A stretch of 64,000 nt of DNA from Budorcas taxicolor (GCF_023091745.1 NC_068913.1:13472001-13536000), one strand, 5' to 3'; counted from the first letter of the stretch, positions 1 to 11,268 are shown. Program-made: numbers and translations. Notes: generated by a model not told the origin, from the letters alone.

Positions 1-1547
1 TTGAGAGATTAGATTCGCCCTGCAACTCTCATTTAATTTAGAGAAAATTGACATCTTAGCAATATTGATTCTTCCTTACTTTGAATATGGGGATATCTCT
101 GCCTTTCCTTATTTTGCAATGTCTTTCAATCAGTTTAGTTCAGTTCAGTCGCACACTGCAGCACACCAGGCCCCTGTCCATCACCAACTCCTGGAGTCCA
201 CCCAAACTCATGTCCATTGAGTCAGTTATGCCATCCAACCATCTCATCCTCTGTTGTCCCCTTCTCCTCCTGCCCTCAATCTTTCCCAGCATCAGGGTCT
301 TTTCCAATGAGTCAACTCTTCACATGAGGTGGCCAAAGTATTGGAGCTTCTGCTTCAGCATGGGTCCTTCCAATGAACACCCAGGACTGAGCTCCTTCAG
401 AATGGACTGGTTGGATCTCCTTGCAGTCCAAGGGACTCTCAAGAGCATCCTCCAACACCACAGTTCAAAAGCACCAATTCTTCTGCACTCAGCTTTCTTT
501 ATAGTCCAATTCTCACATCCATACATGACCACTGGAAAAACCATAGCCTTGACTAGATGGACCTTTGTTGGCAAAGTAATGTCTCTGCTTTTTAATATGT
601 TGTCTAGGTTGGTTATAACTTTCCTTCCAAGGAGTAATTGTCTTTTAATTTCATGGCTGCAATCACAATCTACAGTGTTACATTTATTCCTAGGAACTTT
701 ATAATTGTTTATATTGAGAATATTTTGTTTTCTTTATTTGTTGCTGGGGTTTAAAAATGAAGTTGAGTTTTGCATTTGATCTCCTATCTAGTCACTTTCC
801 TAATTTCTCTTATTAACTAACTCCAATGAACTACTCTATATTTGTTTAGACTTTCTATACAGTTATGCTATTTGTAGGTAATGATTTTGTTTCTTTCCAA
901 AAGTTGTTTTCATTTCTTTTTCTTATATTTCATTGGTCAGAAACTCTAGTGCAATGTTGAGAAAAAGAGCAATAATAGCAATTCTTGTCTTGCTCCTAAT
1001 TTTAAAATCCAGCTTTAAGGATGTTTTATTATAAAGTTTTGATAAATATGTATATTGCTATGCTGGAAAGGATGATAATTGTAAATGGATGTTCAATTAT
1101 CCTAAATGATTTTCTGCTTCAAGCAAGATGATCAAATGGATTTCTCCTTTAATCTGCAAATGTGGTGAAACATGTTAATTGGTTTTATAATGTTAAAATA
1201 CCTTTATATTCCTGGAATAAGCTCAATCTGATCACCATGCATCATCATTTTTATACACTGCTGGGTTTGTTTTGATAATATTGTTTTTCATTTTGGCATT
1301 AATGGTCTATAATTTTCCTTCCACATACTGTCCTTATCTGTATTTTGGTATAGAAGGTTGTATTAGAAAACAAGTTGTGAAAAGTTTCCTTTTTGTCTGT
1401 TACTTGGAAGAGACTCTGTATAAGGTTAGAATGAAATGTTTTACTTAAAAATTTAAAGAATTCTTTGATAAAACTGGGCATGATATTTTTAATGTGGGGC
1501 AATTTTTAACTAGTTATCTGGATTTCTGTTTCTTTTCTTTTCTTTTC
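1..1547 (-). mobile_element. Ancient L1 (L1M-type) ORF2 remnant, antisense, split by a BovB insertion
   Basis: Read on the minus strand, the left edge (about 1-130) and 683-1547 resemble decayed L1 ORF2 text downstream of and through the reverse-transcriptase region. Cues on the plus strand are GACATCTTAGCAATATTGA near 48, TTTATTCCTAGGAACTTT near 683 and the ATTCCTGGAATAAGCTC block near 1209. The element continues off the left edge. It is full of stops and indels and encodes nothing. A BovB fragment at 131-682 interrupts it. Family level (L1) is fairly sure, subfamily is not. Confidence 0.6.
131..682 (-). mobile_element. BovB LINE 3' portion, antisense
   Basis: Strong BovB 3' text in reverse, starting with the TTCAGTTCAGTCGC terminus and running through the block that encodes the ORF2 C-terminus. 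On the minus strand 320-574 still reads as a recognisable C-terminal stretch (PTKVHLVKAMVFPVVMYGC followed by the WTARRSNQSILKE block) and then loses frame. The copy ends near 682, where L1 sequence resumes. It is a 5'-truncated, inactive insertion into the older L1. Confidence 0.9.
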
Positions 1548-1645
1548 TTTTTTTTAGTTTTTTAGGCTGTGCCTACCAGGGATTGAACCCATGTCCCTGG
1601 CAGTGGAAATGCAGTCTTAACCACTGGACTGCCTGGGAAGTCCCT
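1548..1645 (-). mobile_element. CHR-type tRNA-derived SINE, antisense
   Basis: A T-rich tail at 1532-1560 is followed by reverse-complement SINE text: the CAGGGATTGAACCCATG box-B-like block and the terminal GACTGCCTGGGAAGTCCC head. The form matches the cetartiodactyl CHR family (tRNA-Glu-derived) rather than Bov-tA, because the Bov-A part is missing. It sits inside the L1 remnant. Confidence 0.7.
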
Positions 1646-1952
1646 GGATTTCCATTTCTTTTTGAGTCATTTTCCAAAAATTATAGTTTTCTACAATCTA
1701 TCTATTCCATCTACTTTTTCAAAATTTTGATAAAAAATTTCCTACTATTACTTGTGCTTTGTCTCTTTGACTTAATAAATCCTGCACAGGTTTTTAAAGT
1801 GACTAACTTTCTGTTGTTGTCGGTCATCTTCGTTATATCTGCTTTCTATTTGATTAATTTTTCTTATGTGTTATCTATTTTCTTCTACTTTCTTTGGATT
1901 TATTTTGTTGATTTTTTAAAATAAAATCTTATTTAATAATCAGCAAATAAAT

Positions 1953-2069
1953 TTTCTGAAGTGGATAGACATTCCCTTCTCCAGAGGATGCTTCCCACCC
2001 AGAAATCAAATATGGATTCTTTACCATCTGAGCTACCAGGGAAGCCTATTTAAAAAAACAACAACTTAG
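1953..2069 (-). mobile_element. Bov-tA SINE, internally deleted, antisense
   Basis: Only the tRNA-like half is left: CATTCCCTTCTCCAG, then GATTCTTTACCATCTGAGC and CTACCAGGGAAGCC. About 20-25 bases of the usual middle (the 'cccaggtctcctgcattgcagg' block) are absent. It is flanked by a perfect 16-bp target-site duplication, TAATCAGCAAATAAAT, at 1937-1952 and 2070-2085, so the short copy appears to have inserted as it stands or lost bases inside. Confidence 0.88.
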
Positions 2070-2143
2070 TAATCAGCAAATAAATATTCAGCCTTTCTTC
2101 TTTTCTATTATAAGCATCGAGGTCCATATAAACATATACACAC

Positions 2144-2370
2144 GTATTCCAGTTCCAGTTCAGTCGCTCAGTCGTGTCTGACTCTTTGCAACCCCATGAA
2201 TCGCAGTGCGCCAGGCCTCACTGTCCATCATTAACTCCCGGAGTCCACCCAAACCCATGTCCATTAAGTCAGTGATGCCATCCAACCATCTCATCCTCTG
2301 TCGTCCTCTTCTCCTCCCACCCTCAATCTTTCCCAGCATCAGGGTCTTTTCAAATGAGTCAGCTCTTCCC
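2144..2370 (-). mobile_element. BovB 3' end, antisense
   Basis: Begins CCAGTTCCAGTTCAGTCGCTCAGTCGTG and runs through the reverse complement of the region encoding the GRRRRGRQRMRWLDGITDLMD tail of BovB ORF2, visible as an open minus-strand frame at 2160-2372. About 225 bp, strongly 5'-truncated. The right end meets L1-like sequence near 2370. Confidence 0.9.
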
Positions 2371-2879
2371 ATTATGTTACCTTAAAAATATTCAGTATTC
2401 TTTGTTTTATTGTAAGTAGTTTATTATTATTCTGCTGTAGGTAGTTGATATTTTCCACATGAATGGTGGTTGTAAACTTTATCCTTTAATGTATCATTTC
2501 TATCTTACTAGTGTTAAATAAATAGAATCCAATTTTTTTGAAATGCATAAAGGTTTAACGTATAAAACTTCATATGTAATAGAAAAGAATGCGTGTTCTC
2601 CAGTTGTTGGGAATATGGATCTATGCATGCCCATTAAATCAAATTTGATAATACATTGTTCAAGTCCTCCCTATTGTTAACACATTTTCTTCTGCTTGTC
2701 CTGAAAATAACCAAGGATAACAGGAATTGGTGAATTTGTGAATTCCTTTATAGTTCTATCATATTTGGTTTTATGCATTTTAGTGCTATTTTGCCACATT
2801 CATACAAGTTTAGAATTGTTTTGTTTTGTTTTTTGATGAGTTGCAATTCACAGTTTTACAAGATTTATCCTTAATAATG

Positions 2880-3105
2880 GGGCTTCCCTGGTGGCTCAGC
2901 AGTAAAGTATCCACCTTCAGTGCAGGAGATGCAAGAAACAAGGGTTTGATCCCTGGGTTGGAAAGACCCTCTGGAGGCGGGCATGGCAACCCACTCCAGT
3001 ATTCATGCCTGGAGAATCCCATGGGCTGAGGAGCCTGGTGGGCTACAGTCCATAGGGTTGCAGCGTCAGACACGACTGAATCGACTAAACACAGCACAGC
3101 ACATT
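2880..3105 (+). mobile_element. Bov-tA SINE with target-site duplication
   Basis: Full-length head GGGGCTTCCCTGGTGGCTCAG, box-B-like GGTTTGATCCC, Bov-A body and tail CAGACACGACTGAATCGAC followed by an ACAGCACAGCACA simple tail. A direct repeat CTTAATAATG at 2870-2879 and 3106-3115 marks the insertion. Confidence 0.93.
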
Positions 3106-3540
3106 CTTAATAATGCTTTGTGTTTTAAATGTTATTTTATTCCATTTTAATACAGTCGTTACACCACAACTTGCTTGCTTCCTTGCTTCTTTCTTTCTTT
3201 TTTCCTTTTTCTATTTACATTGCGCAAATTGAGCAATAGAAGACTATTACTGGTTCCCCAGGAGCTCCTTGGTGTCCCCTACCAAGTCAGCACTGAAAAC
3301 TTCCTGTTTCATTTTGTTTACTATATTCCTGGTTATCTTTTTTTCCCCCTTCTCTTATCACCAATCTCTCCAGGTTTCTATGTTTCTCTTAAATTCAGTC
3401 TAATAGTCTCTAAGTTTTAATTATTAATTGTTCAATTTCCTGATAAATAGGGAAAATCATACAATTCTATTTATTTATTATATAAGTAACTTGTGAATTT
3501 ACTACATTTATCACTCTTCGCATCAGACTGTTGTTTGTAA

Positions 3541-3915
3541 ATACTTATGTCTTTACCCTCCCATCATGAAAGGTGAATATTTGCCCATTCCATCAATCTT
3601 GAAACAAGTCATAGGACTTGCTTTGGCAAATAGGGTGTTACAGATGTAATGCGGTGTAGCACTGAGTTATGCTTGTACGGGTCTCTGCTGTAGCCATGAG
3701 GAAAACATCCCTAGCTTAGCCTAGGTTAGCCAGCTGGCTCTAGGAAAAGGGTAAGAGGAACGTGGAGCAAATTCAAACCATTTTAGTTCAGCAGCCTTGA
3801 TCACCAACTGTCAGTCTGGTTGTGAGACTGACCCATGAGCATGGATGTTTAGATGTTAATCCACTGAGTTGTCGAATGACTGTTCTTGAGCAATTTTGTG
3901 CCAATAGGTAAACGG
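3541..3915 (+). mobile_element. Possible ancient MaLR-like LTR
   Basis: The 3' part reads TTAATCCACTGAGTTGTCG, with a 'gttctt...caat...' end like that of mammalian MaLR LTRs (TTAAGCCACTGAGTTTT...). Upstream, GGACTTGCTTTGGCAAATAGGG and GCTTAGCCTAGGTTAGCC resemble the LTR class containing 'acttgctttggccaatggg'. It is strongly diverged and has no internal genes. An unrelated repeat with a similar 3' motif is possible. Confidence 0.42.
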
Positions 3916-4437
3916 CACGTTCTTACCGATATACTTCTTTGTCTCTTCTATTTTGATTTTGAGTTTCTTATTTGTTACACTATTTGCTCTCTCATCGTAA
4001 TTCATCCTCCTATTTTTTGATACATACTCTTGAAATTTTATCAGACATCAGAAAAAAAGTCTAAAGTTAGTAACTTAACTTATCTCCTAAAAAATGGAAA
4101 GAATTTCAGAATAAATTGATTTCAACTACTTCTTACCAACATACATGCTATTGATTCCTGATAGGTCAGGTTTTTTTTTAACTCTAAAATGAGGCATTAT
4201 TAAAATTAGTATTTTATGCAGCTTATTTTTGTCTATTTTTTTCATTCTTTCTTGCAACTCAGACGTTTTGTCTCTTCTAAAATACAGCTTTTGTAAGTGA
4301 AGGTCTTTTAATTCTATATTCTGCCACATTTTGTTGATCTTGCAACTCTGTATTTTACTCGTTTTAAAAAGCTAGTTTTAATTAGTACATAATGAGTTTT
4401 CCCAGCATGTTGAAGATATCATTCTGTCCTTTGACAT

Positions 4438-4484
4438 CTATTATTGATATCAAAATTATTATTGATATCTATTATTGATATCTG
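4438..4484. repeat. Short ATTATTGATATC tandem repeat
   Basis: The motif ATTATTGATATC is repeated about three and a half times, with one AAA interruption, inside the old L1-like tract. Confidence 0.6.
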
Positions 4485-4534
4485 CTGTTAGTCTGTTACT
4501 CCTTTATGACTAATTTGTATTCGTTCTCTGGCTG

Positions 4535-4954
4535 GACTTCCCAGCTCGCAGTAAAGAACCCGCCCGCCAACGCAGGAGACATAAGAGACAAGGGTTCGAT
4601 CCCTGGTTTGGGAAGATCCCCTAGAGGAGGGCATGGCAACCCACTCCATATTCTTGCCTGGAGAACCCCATGGACAGAGGAGCCTGGTGGGCTACAGTCC
4701 ATGGGGTCGCACAGAGTCAGACACGACTGAAGCAACTTAGTACACGCACACGCACTGGTTGCTCAGTGATAAAGAATCTGCCTCCCAATTCAGGAGACAA
4801 GGATTTGATCCCTAGGTTACGAAGATCTCCTGGAGTAGAAATGGTGACCCTCTTCAGTATTCTTGCCTGGAGAATCCCATGGACAGAGTTGGGCTACAGT
4901 CCACAGGGTTGCAAAGAGTCAGGCACAACTGAAGTGACTTAGTGTGCACATGCA
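4535..4954 (+). mobile_element. Tandem Bov-tA dimer in one target-site duplication
   Basis: Two head-to-tail Bov-tA units, about 4535-4745 and 4755-4954, joined by a short ACACGCACACGCA linker. Unit one has the head GACTTCCCAGCTCGCAG and box-B GGTTCGATCCC. Unit two lacks the first bases of the head (starts TGGTTGCTCAGTG) and is more diverged. A single perfect 11-bp duplication, TTCTCTGGCTG, brackets the whole array at 4524-4534 and 4955-4965, with none between the units. Confidence 0.9.
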
Positions 4955-5592
4955 TTCTCTGGCTGTTCTTAAGATCTTTTCTTTGTCACTAATATTCTGC
5001 AAGTCTGCTAAAATTTTATGCTATGGACTTATTTTTACTTTTCTTGCTTGAAATATAACCAAATTGTCATATTGGTGAATTTCTGTATTTTGTTAAGTCT
5101 GAAAATTTTTTAGCCATTAGGTTTGTAACTGATCAAATTAGATGCATGTTAGTCTTTTCACTCTAACTTCCATACACTTCTGAACTTTTTCATCTTCTCC
5201 TTTTCCTGTGCTGCTTTCTGGGGAGCTTATTTAGATTTACATTGTATTCAGTCATTCTCTCTTCATTGGCATGAACTCTGTGGTTAAAATATCCATAGAG
5301 CTTTCAATTTCAACATTTATACTGTTTATGTCTAAAGGTTTTATTTTGATGATTTCCAAACATGCCAGCTTATTTCTTTTTTTATTCCATGTTTTACATT
5401 TAAAATGTTTATATATCCCATATCAGCAAATTCTAATATTTGAAGTCCTGAGAGGGGCTGGGGGGACACGTCTCTGTTGTTTGCTGTCCTTCCAGCTTTC
5501 ACTCATAGTAGCTAGTTTCCTTGACCATTTTACTGTGAATTTAATTTGTTGGACTTACTCTGTGGGAATCCTAAATTTCTAATACGGACACT

Positions 5593-5880
5593 TGTTGTTG
5601 TTGTTCAGTTGCTAAGTTGTGTCCTACTCTTTGTGACCCCATGGACTGCAGCATGACAAGCTTCCCTGTCCTTCACCATCTCCAAGAGTCTGCCCAAACT
5701 CATGTCCATTAAGTCATGATGCCATCCAACCATCTCCTGTTGTCCCCTTCTCCTCCTACCTTCCATCTTTCCCAGCATCAAGGTCTTTTCCAATGAGCTG
5801 GCTCTTCGCATCAGGTGGCCAAAGTATTGGAGTTACCATATCCATCCTTCCAATGAATATTCAGGGTTTGTTTCCTTTAG
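5593..5880 (-). mobile_element. BovB 3' end, antisense, decayed
   Basis: TTGTTGTTGTTCAGTTGCTAAG starts the copy, then the reverse of the BovB 3' coding end. The minus frame 5605-5811 keeps SLEKTLMLGKMEGRRRRGQQ before breaking. The first bases look like a Bov-tA-type tail (GTTGCTAAGTTGTGTCC), which BovB and Bov-A share. No clear duplication. Confidence 0.8.
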
Positions 5881-7148
5881 ATTTATATCCAAAGAAGGTT
5901 TATATTTATTTCTGCTGAGAATCAGAAGTTACTGCTAAGCTAGGACACTTTAGCCCACTTAGAGGGTCTGAAATTAATATGAGAATCTTGGATTCATCCT
6001 TTTCATCTTGATACTCACCCAAGACTTATTTTCCACTCATTAAACTAGTATAGAATTTTGTAGGACAGCCCTAGATTTCACCTCTGGGCTTTGTTCCCAG
6101 TTTTGTATTTAGCTCACTGCTCTTTTGTTTTTTAAGCGTCATTTTGTTTTGCTGATATGCCATAGAGAGTTCCCTTACTCCCCAGGAAGAGCAATAATCT
6201 ATTAAAAATGCTGTTTCGGTAATTATTGCAGCACCTAAACACATTTTAATGGGTAAGATTGAGATAAAGCATCTAATGACCCACATTGTCCCAAAATATT
6301 TTCAGTACATAATCTTATTAAGGCTTTAAAACAATTTTGAGGATGCTACTGTATCATCACCAATATCAGATAATAAAGTTGAGTCTCAAGTGAGTTATTA
6401 CTCTAAGGAAACAGAAAGCAAAGAGTAAATATTTGTCAAAGCTGGTGCTTTGGAGATAAAATAGAATTTAGGCACTGTAGAATTCTGACCCCCAAAATAT
6501 TTCAATGCAATGTGATAATCTTATTTAATCAATATTTTGTTCAGATGAAACAAACTTTATTCAAATTAATAATATCTTTTCTGATTTTTTTCATTTCTAT
6601 ACTTGAAACCTTTAAAACGTATTTAAAAGTTTTCTAACTTACTATTTAAATGCCTCAAATGTTATAGCATTTGACCGAACGCATCGATAGACATTAGGAT
6701 TTAGTGATGGTTTAACTTAAAAAAATTATTTTTTCTGTAACTTCATGATGACTGAGCTAACAAAAAAGCTGACATTTTTTTCCTCTGAATAAATCAGTGC
6801 TTCAGAGTAAATGATTTTGAAGCCAAAGAGAGATTTCAATTTCTATATGGAGCCTTAACCATAACTTCTCTGGGGAATTTTCCAAGTCTGCAAAATAATG
6901 CTTCAAAATAAATACTTGCAAATCCATAGCACTATTCATGTGAACCTAAGCATCATTAAGCCTTAAATGACATATTCCATCTTGCAGACAGTGATACAGA
7001 AACACAGAAGCATTAAGTGACTTTGGCAATTCCACAAGAAGGTCAAACCAAAGTTGAGTCACTAGCAATATATCTCCGAAGTATCTAAAAGGAGAATCAG
7101 TTTCAGAGGATTCTCATACTTTAACAGACAGATAATATCTTAGAAGCG
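5881..7148. other. Unassigned AT-rich intergenic DNA
   Basis: No SINE, LINE or LTR text that I recognise and no coding signature. Short open frames such as 6071-6286 minus lack any family motif and fit chance expectation. Confidence 0.6.
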
Positions 7149-7315
7149 TGGTTCACAACGTTACCTGGGAAAGCTGGTAGAAATGCAGATTCTCTGACCC
7201 TATCTCAGACCTACTAAATCAGAAGCTCAGCCTAGAGCCAGGCAATCTGTGTTTTCACAACCCCTTCAGGTTACCCTAGTACATTCTAAAGTTTGAGAGC
7301 TACTATCTAGACCAA
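7149..7315 (+). mobile_element. MER5A-like hAT (Charlie) MITE
   Basis: GTGGTTCACAACGTTACCTGG, GTAGAAATGCAGATTCTC, GACCTACTAAATCAGAAGCTC, CAATCTGTGTTTTCACAA and TTTGAGAGCTACTATCTAG follow, in order, the conserved blocks of MER5A-type non-autonomous Charlie elements. The terminal inverted-repeat character (TGGTTCACAA versus TTTGAGAGCTAC) is partly kept. A molecular fossil without coding. Confidence 0.75.
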
Positions 7316-7639
7316 AGTATAGACACAAAAGATATGATCTTCCCCTTCCCATCTCCCGAGACCAATGGCAAGCTGCAAAATCTCTTAGAAAGGAGATGAG
7401 AAGTCAAGGATCACAGGTTGCAAGATCCAGTGATGATCATAATATGATTCTCTATAGAGATTCTTTGAAAGACTGGTTCTTAACCTTGATGTCAGGTTCG
7501 ACTAGCCTGCCATTATTTGTGAGGTAAGAAATTGGTTACTAGTATAAAATAGTGAATTTTATAAATCATTAACATTATGTAAATAGAACTGAGCTTAAAG
7601 ATATCTTTATAGTAATGTCCTACTCAACCATGCATATTC

Positions 7640-7895
7640 TTTAACTTTTCATTTTATACTGGAGTATAGCCAATTAACAATGTTGTGATAGTTTCAGGTA
7701 GACTGTGAAGGGACTCAGCCATATATATATACGTGTATTCATTCTCCCTCAAACTCCCTTCCCATCCAGGCTGCCACATAACACTGAGCAGAGTCCCCAG
7801 TGCTATACAGGAGGTCCTTGTTGGTTTTCCATTTTAAATATAGCAATGTGTACATGTCAATCCCAAACTCCTTAACTATCTATGCATATTCTGAT
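7640..7895 (-). mobile_element. Artiodactyl L1 3' UTR, antisense
   Basis: Reverse-strand L1 3' end: TTATACTGGAGTATAGCC, AACAATGTTGTGATAGTTTCAGG, then CCCAGTGCTATACAGGAGGTCCTTGTTGG and CAATCCCAAACTCC. This is 3' UTR text of older artiodactyl L1. It shares the layout of the sense-strand copy at 47410-47875 but is more diverged. Confidence 0.8.
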
Positions 7896-9856
7896 CTGTT
7901 TCTTTAAATTTAAGAGAAATATCTGGAAATATAGCTAGAGTGCTGCCAACTCGTTCACATTCCCAGGTTAGTCTTAACTATGCTACAGCTGATAGGGAGA
8001 AACCATTTGTAACTCATGTGCTAATGTTCTGGATATTCAAGATTGTTAGAGTACCACACTTCTCAAAAATTCTGTATACATTGATATAGTCATTTTATAT
8101 AAATAGAGTGACATATGATAGGCGAAACTTATACTCCAAACCCACCCCACCCCACCCCATCCTCCCCACACACACAAGTTTCTAGTTTGAAGTAATCTGA
8201 GTGATCAGTACAAAGCAATAGGGAAATGGAAGGAAACAAGCAAGCCATGATCTGGAAGAAACAAACTAACATTCACGGGGGCAGGATGCATAGACAGAGG
8301 AAAGGAAGGCCATGCCTTGTATACTTCTGCCTACAGCAGCAGCCCTCAAACATATAATAGATATACTAGATATACCAGCAGGGCTTGTTTTTCTCCCCTC
8401 TATTCCAGCCACACAGACTGCCCCCAGAGGGGAAAAAAGTATGATGTGATAAGTTTAACTGTATTTCCGAAATCAGACAATATCATGTTAGGTGGTCCTT
8501 ATAGGCAAGTATGGCCAAGTAAGAGAACTGACGCCGACAAAGACTCTGGGAGGGTGTCAGGGACCAGGCCTGCAGGAGGCCATACAGGGGCACAGAATCA
8601 CCCCCAGGGCAACGTTATGAGCGCCGAAGGGTGGCTTAAGTGTAACTGTGCAGGAAAATCGGGGGGTAACCTGGTCAGAGATTAAATGCCAAAATAATAA
8701 AAATTTAAGATGTCAATGTAAGTACTAGAAAAATCAGTCCAAACCAAGTTCTGGGAAATAACATTCTAATGCAGTTATTGAAGAAGAGCAGAGAGACCAA
8801 CAGATGATAATGATGACTGGATCGTCATCAACATACATGATGAAGAAGACTGGATTCTCTGCAGAGGATAGGAGAAAAAAAAGATGGTGACCACAAGTGA
8901 AAATAATCAAATCATTTCCATACTCTCATCTGATTTTCCACTTCTCCTCATTCTGACTACAAAGATGGTCCCCATCGCCCTTAACTTTTCCCATATTATG
9001 CATTTGCTACGTGTCGACTACACAGTCAAAAGGTAAAAGGTAAGACTAGTCTCCTGACTCCCAAAGTTTGTGAAGTAAAGTAACATCCAAATATAACAGA
9101 CAGATCTGCTTCGGGCTGCAACTGAGCAATTGGTTTCTGTCTTACCCTCGCACCAGAAACAACTATAAAGCTCATCACTCATCAGTCAGTACATGAGATG
9201 AGTTCCATGTCAGTTTGGGCTTTCTGTCTTGGGGCAATTTCCTGGCCTCAGTACAGACAATAGAAGCTCAACTGGAGAGCAGTGGCCTTGCTGAGGTGGG
9301 GAGACAGAAATAGGACTTCAGGGCTGCTGAACTGGCTTGAATTTGCCGGACAGGATATAAAGGAAGAGGAAGATTCACAGATAGCAAAAACAGCTAAAGT
9401 CTGCAGGGGGTTTCTGCTTAGGTTGACAGCTGGGGACAGAAATGACATGCACAGTGAGAACTACCAAGAAGCCAACCGGAAAATGGCTGCAATCAGACTG
9501 AAAGCTGAGCAGGGATTTTGGACGTCATGCTGTTCCTTGAGATGCTGAAATTGTGGTTCAACAAGAGTCAACAAATCTCACTGAGCACCTCAGCCTTTCA
9601 TGTGAGACCTTGGAAAGGCCATGCCTTAAAGAAAGGGTCATATCCTAAATCATTCCTAAGCATATCAGTGTCAAATTGTTGAAAAACTAAGTGAATTTAA
9701 CAGAGAGATAATAGCATGAAAGGAAGACTATCTTAGAAAAAGCCAATAAAAGATTTGACTGCTACTGAATTGAAAGGATGCTTGCAAGTTGAGTGCATGC
9801 ATCAGAATTCCAGGAACTGTCAAAGGGTTGAATATACATTTTATATTCTTGTTTAG
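7896..9856. other. Unassigned mostly unique DNA
   Basis: No recognised repeat apart from a short (CCCAC)n/(CA)n run at about 8139-8176. Open frames at 8317-8685 and 9282-9548 (plus) have no recognisable domain, no conserved motif and no splice context I can defend, so I do not call them genes. The last part before 9857 is unassigned flank of the BovB copy. Confidence 0.55.
8139..8176. repeat. C-rich simple repeat (CCCAC)n grading into (CA)n
   Basis: ACCCACCCCACCCCACCCC followed by a short CACACACA run. Confidence 0.8.
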
Positions 9857-11268
9857 AGATACCAAGGGAACATTTCATGCAAAGATGGGCTCAATAAAGG
9901 ACAGAAATGGTATGGACCTGACAGAAGTAGAATATATTAAGAACAGGTAGCAAGAAAACACAGAAGAACTGTACAAAAAAGATCTTCATGACCCGGATAA
10001 TCACGATGGTGTGATCACTCACCTAGAGCCAGACATCCTGGAATGTGAAGTCAAGTGGGCCTTAGAAAGCAGCACTATGAACAAAGCTAGTGGAGGTGAT
10101 GGAATTCCAGTTGAGCTATTTCAAATCCTGGAAGATGATGCTGTGAAAGTGCTGCACAGCAGTGGCCACAGGACTGGAAAGGGTCAGTTTTCATCCCAGT
10201 CCCAAAGAAAGGCAATGCCAAGAATGCTCAAACTACCGCACAATTGCACTCATCTCACACACTAGTAAAGTAATGCTCAAAATTCTCCAAGCCAGGCTTC
10301 AGCAATACATGAACCATGAACTTCCAGATGTTCAAGCTGGTTTTAGAAAAGGCAGAGGAACCAGAGATCAAATTGCCAACATCTGCTGGATCATGGAAAA
10401 AGCAAGAGAGTTCCAGAAAAACATCTATTTCTGCCTTATTGACTATGCCAAAGCCTTTGACTGTGTGGATCACAATAAACTGTGGGAAATTCTGAAAGAG
10501 ATGGGAATACCAGACCACCTGACCTGCCTCTTGAGAAATCTGTATGCAGGTCAGGAAGCAACAGTTAAAACTGGACATGGGACAACAGACTGGTTCCAAA
10601 CAGGAAAAGGAGTATGTCAAGGCTGTATATTGTTACCCTGCTTATTTAACTTCTATGCAGAGTACATCATGAGAAACACTGGGCTGGAAGAAACACAAGC
10701 TGGAATCAAGATTGCTGGGAGAAATATCAATAACCTCAGATATGCAGATGATACCACTCTTATGGCAGAAAGTGAGGAGGAACTGAAAAGCCTCTTGATG
10801 AACGTGAAAGAGGAGCGTGAAAAAGTTGGCTTTAAAGCTCAACATTCAGAAAACGAAGATCATGGCATCCAGTCCCATCACTTCATGGGAAATAGATGGG
10901 GAAACAGAGGAAACAGTGTCAGACTTTTTTGAGGGGGCTCCAAAATCACTGCAGACGGTGATTGCAGCCATGAAATTAAAAGATGCTTACTCCTTGGAGG
11001 AAAGTTATGCCCAACCTAGATAGCATGTTAAAAAGCAGAGACATTACTTTGCCAACAAAGGTCCATCTAGTCAAGGCTATGGTTTTTCCAGTGGTCATGT
11101 ATGGATGTGAGAGTTGGACTGTGAAGAAAGCTGAGTGCTGAAGAATTGATGCTTTTGAACTGTGGTGTTGGAGAAGACTCTTGAGAGTCCCTTGGACTGC
11201 AAGGAGATCCAACCAGTCCATCCTAAAGGAGATCAGTCCACGACTGAGTGACTGACCTGAACTGATCC
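9857..11268 (+). mobile_element. BovB LINE copy with RT region, 5'-truncated and 3'-deleted
   Basis: BovB text begins at AGAGATACCAAGGGAAC and covers the linker upstream of RT, the RT domain and part of the C-terminus. At 11239/11240 it jumps from GGAGATCAGTCC straight to ACGACTGAGTGAC, missing about 257 bp that are present in the copy at 31756-32557. It ends with GACCTGAACTGATC, a decayed form of the (CTGAA)n tail. The body is otherwise well preserved. Confidence 0.93.
10011..11023 (+). pseudogene. BovB ORF2 reverse-transcriptase pseudogene
   Basis: Encodes the RTE-type reverse transcriptase of BovB, which in an active element copies its own RNA at a nicked target. Frame 10011-10265 holds the pre-RT region (ASGGDGIPVELF), then a roughly 28-nt deletion near 10155 (compared with the copy at 58.3 kb) shifts frame. 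Frame 10162-10932 holds the RT core with DVQAGFRKGRGTRDQI, the IDYAKAFDCVDH block that carries the first catalytic Asp, and the catalytic YADD at residues 194-197 (bases 10741-10752). A single inserted T near 10831 shifts the remainder into 10817-11023, which then stops. No start or endonuclease domain is present. Confidence 0.9.

Larger units (their letters stand above)
1646..3430 (-). mobile_element. Ancient L1 antisense remnant, continued in pieces
   Basis: Segments 1646-1936, 2373-2869 and 3116 to about 3200 keep the AT-rich antisense character of L1 ORF2, for example GTTCTCCAGTTGTTGGGAATATGG near 2595 and TTCAAGTCCTCCCTATTG near 2659. Three younger insertions (1953-2069, 2144-2370, 2880-3105) split them. 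From about 3200 to 3540 similarity fades and I cannot assign the sequence. No open coding remains. Confidence 0.5.
3930..5590 (-). mobile_element. Ancient L1/HAL1-like antisense tract hosting a SINE dimer
   Basis: AT-rich antisense text with L1-type cues: TTCTCTGGCTGTTCTTAAGATCTTTTC near 4955 and TTTTAGATTTACATTG-like runs further on. It is interrupted at 4535-4954 by two Bov-tA units. Several short frames are open (for example 4126-4329 minus, 5271-5582 plus) but none shows a protein family. Old-L1 or HAL1 assignment is by general resemblance only. Confidence 0.4.

Noticed and set aside
8317..8685. 122-codon open frame as a gene
   Set aside because: No recognisable domain, no conserved motif, no splice or promoter context, and composition typical of chance. 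I cannot support it.
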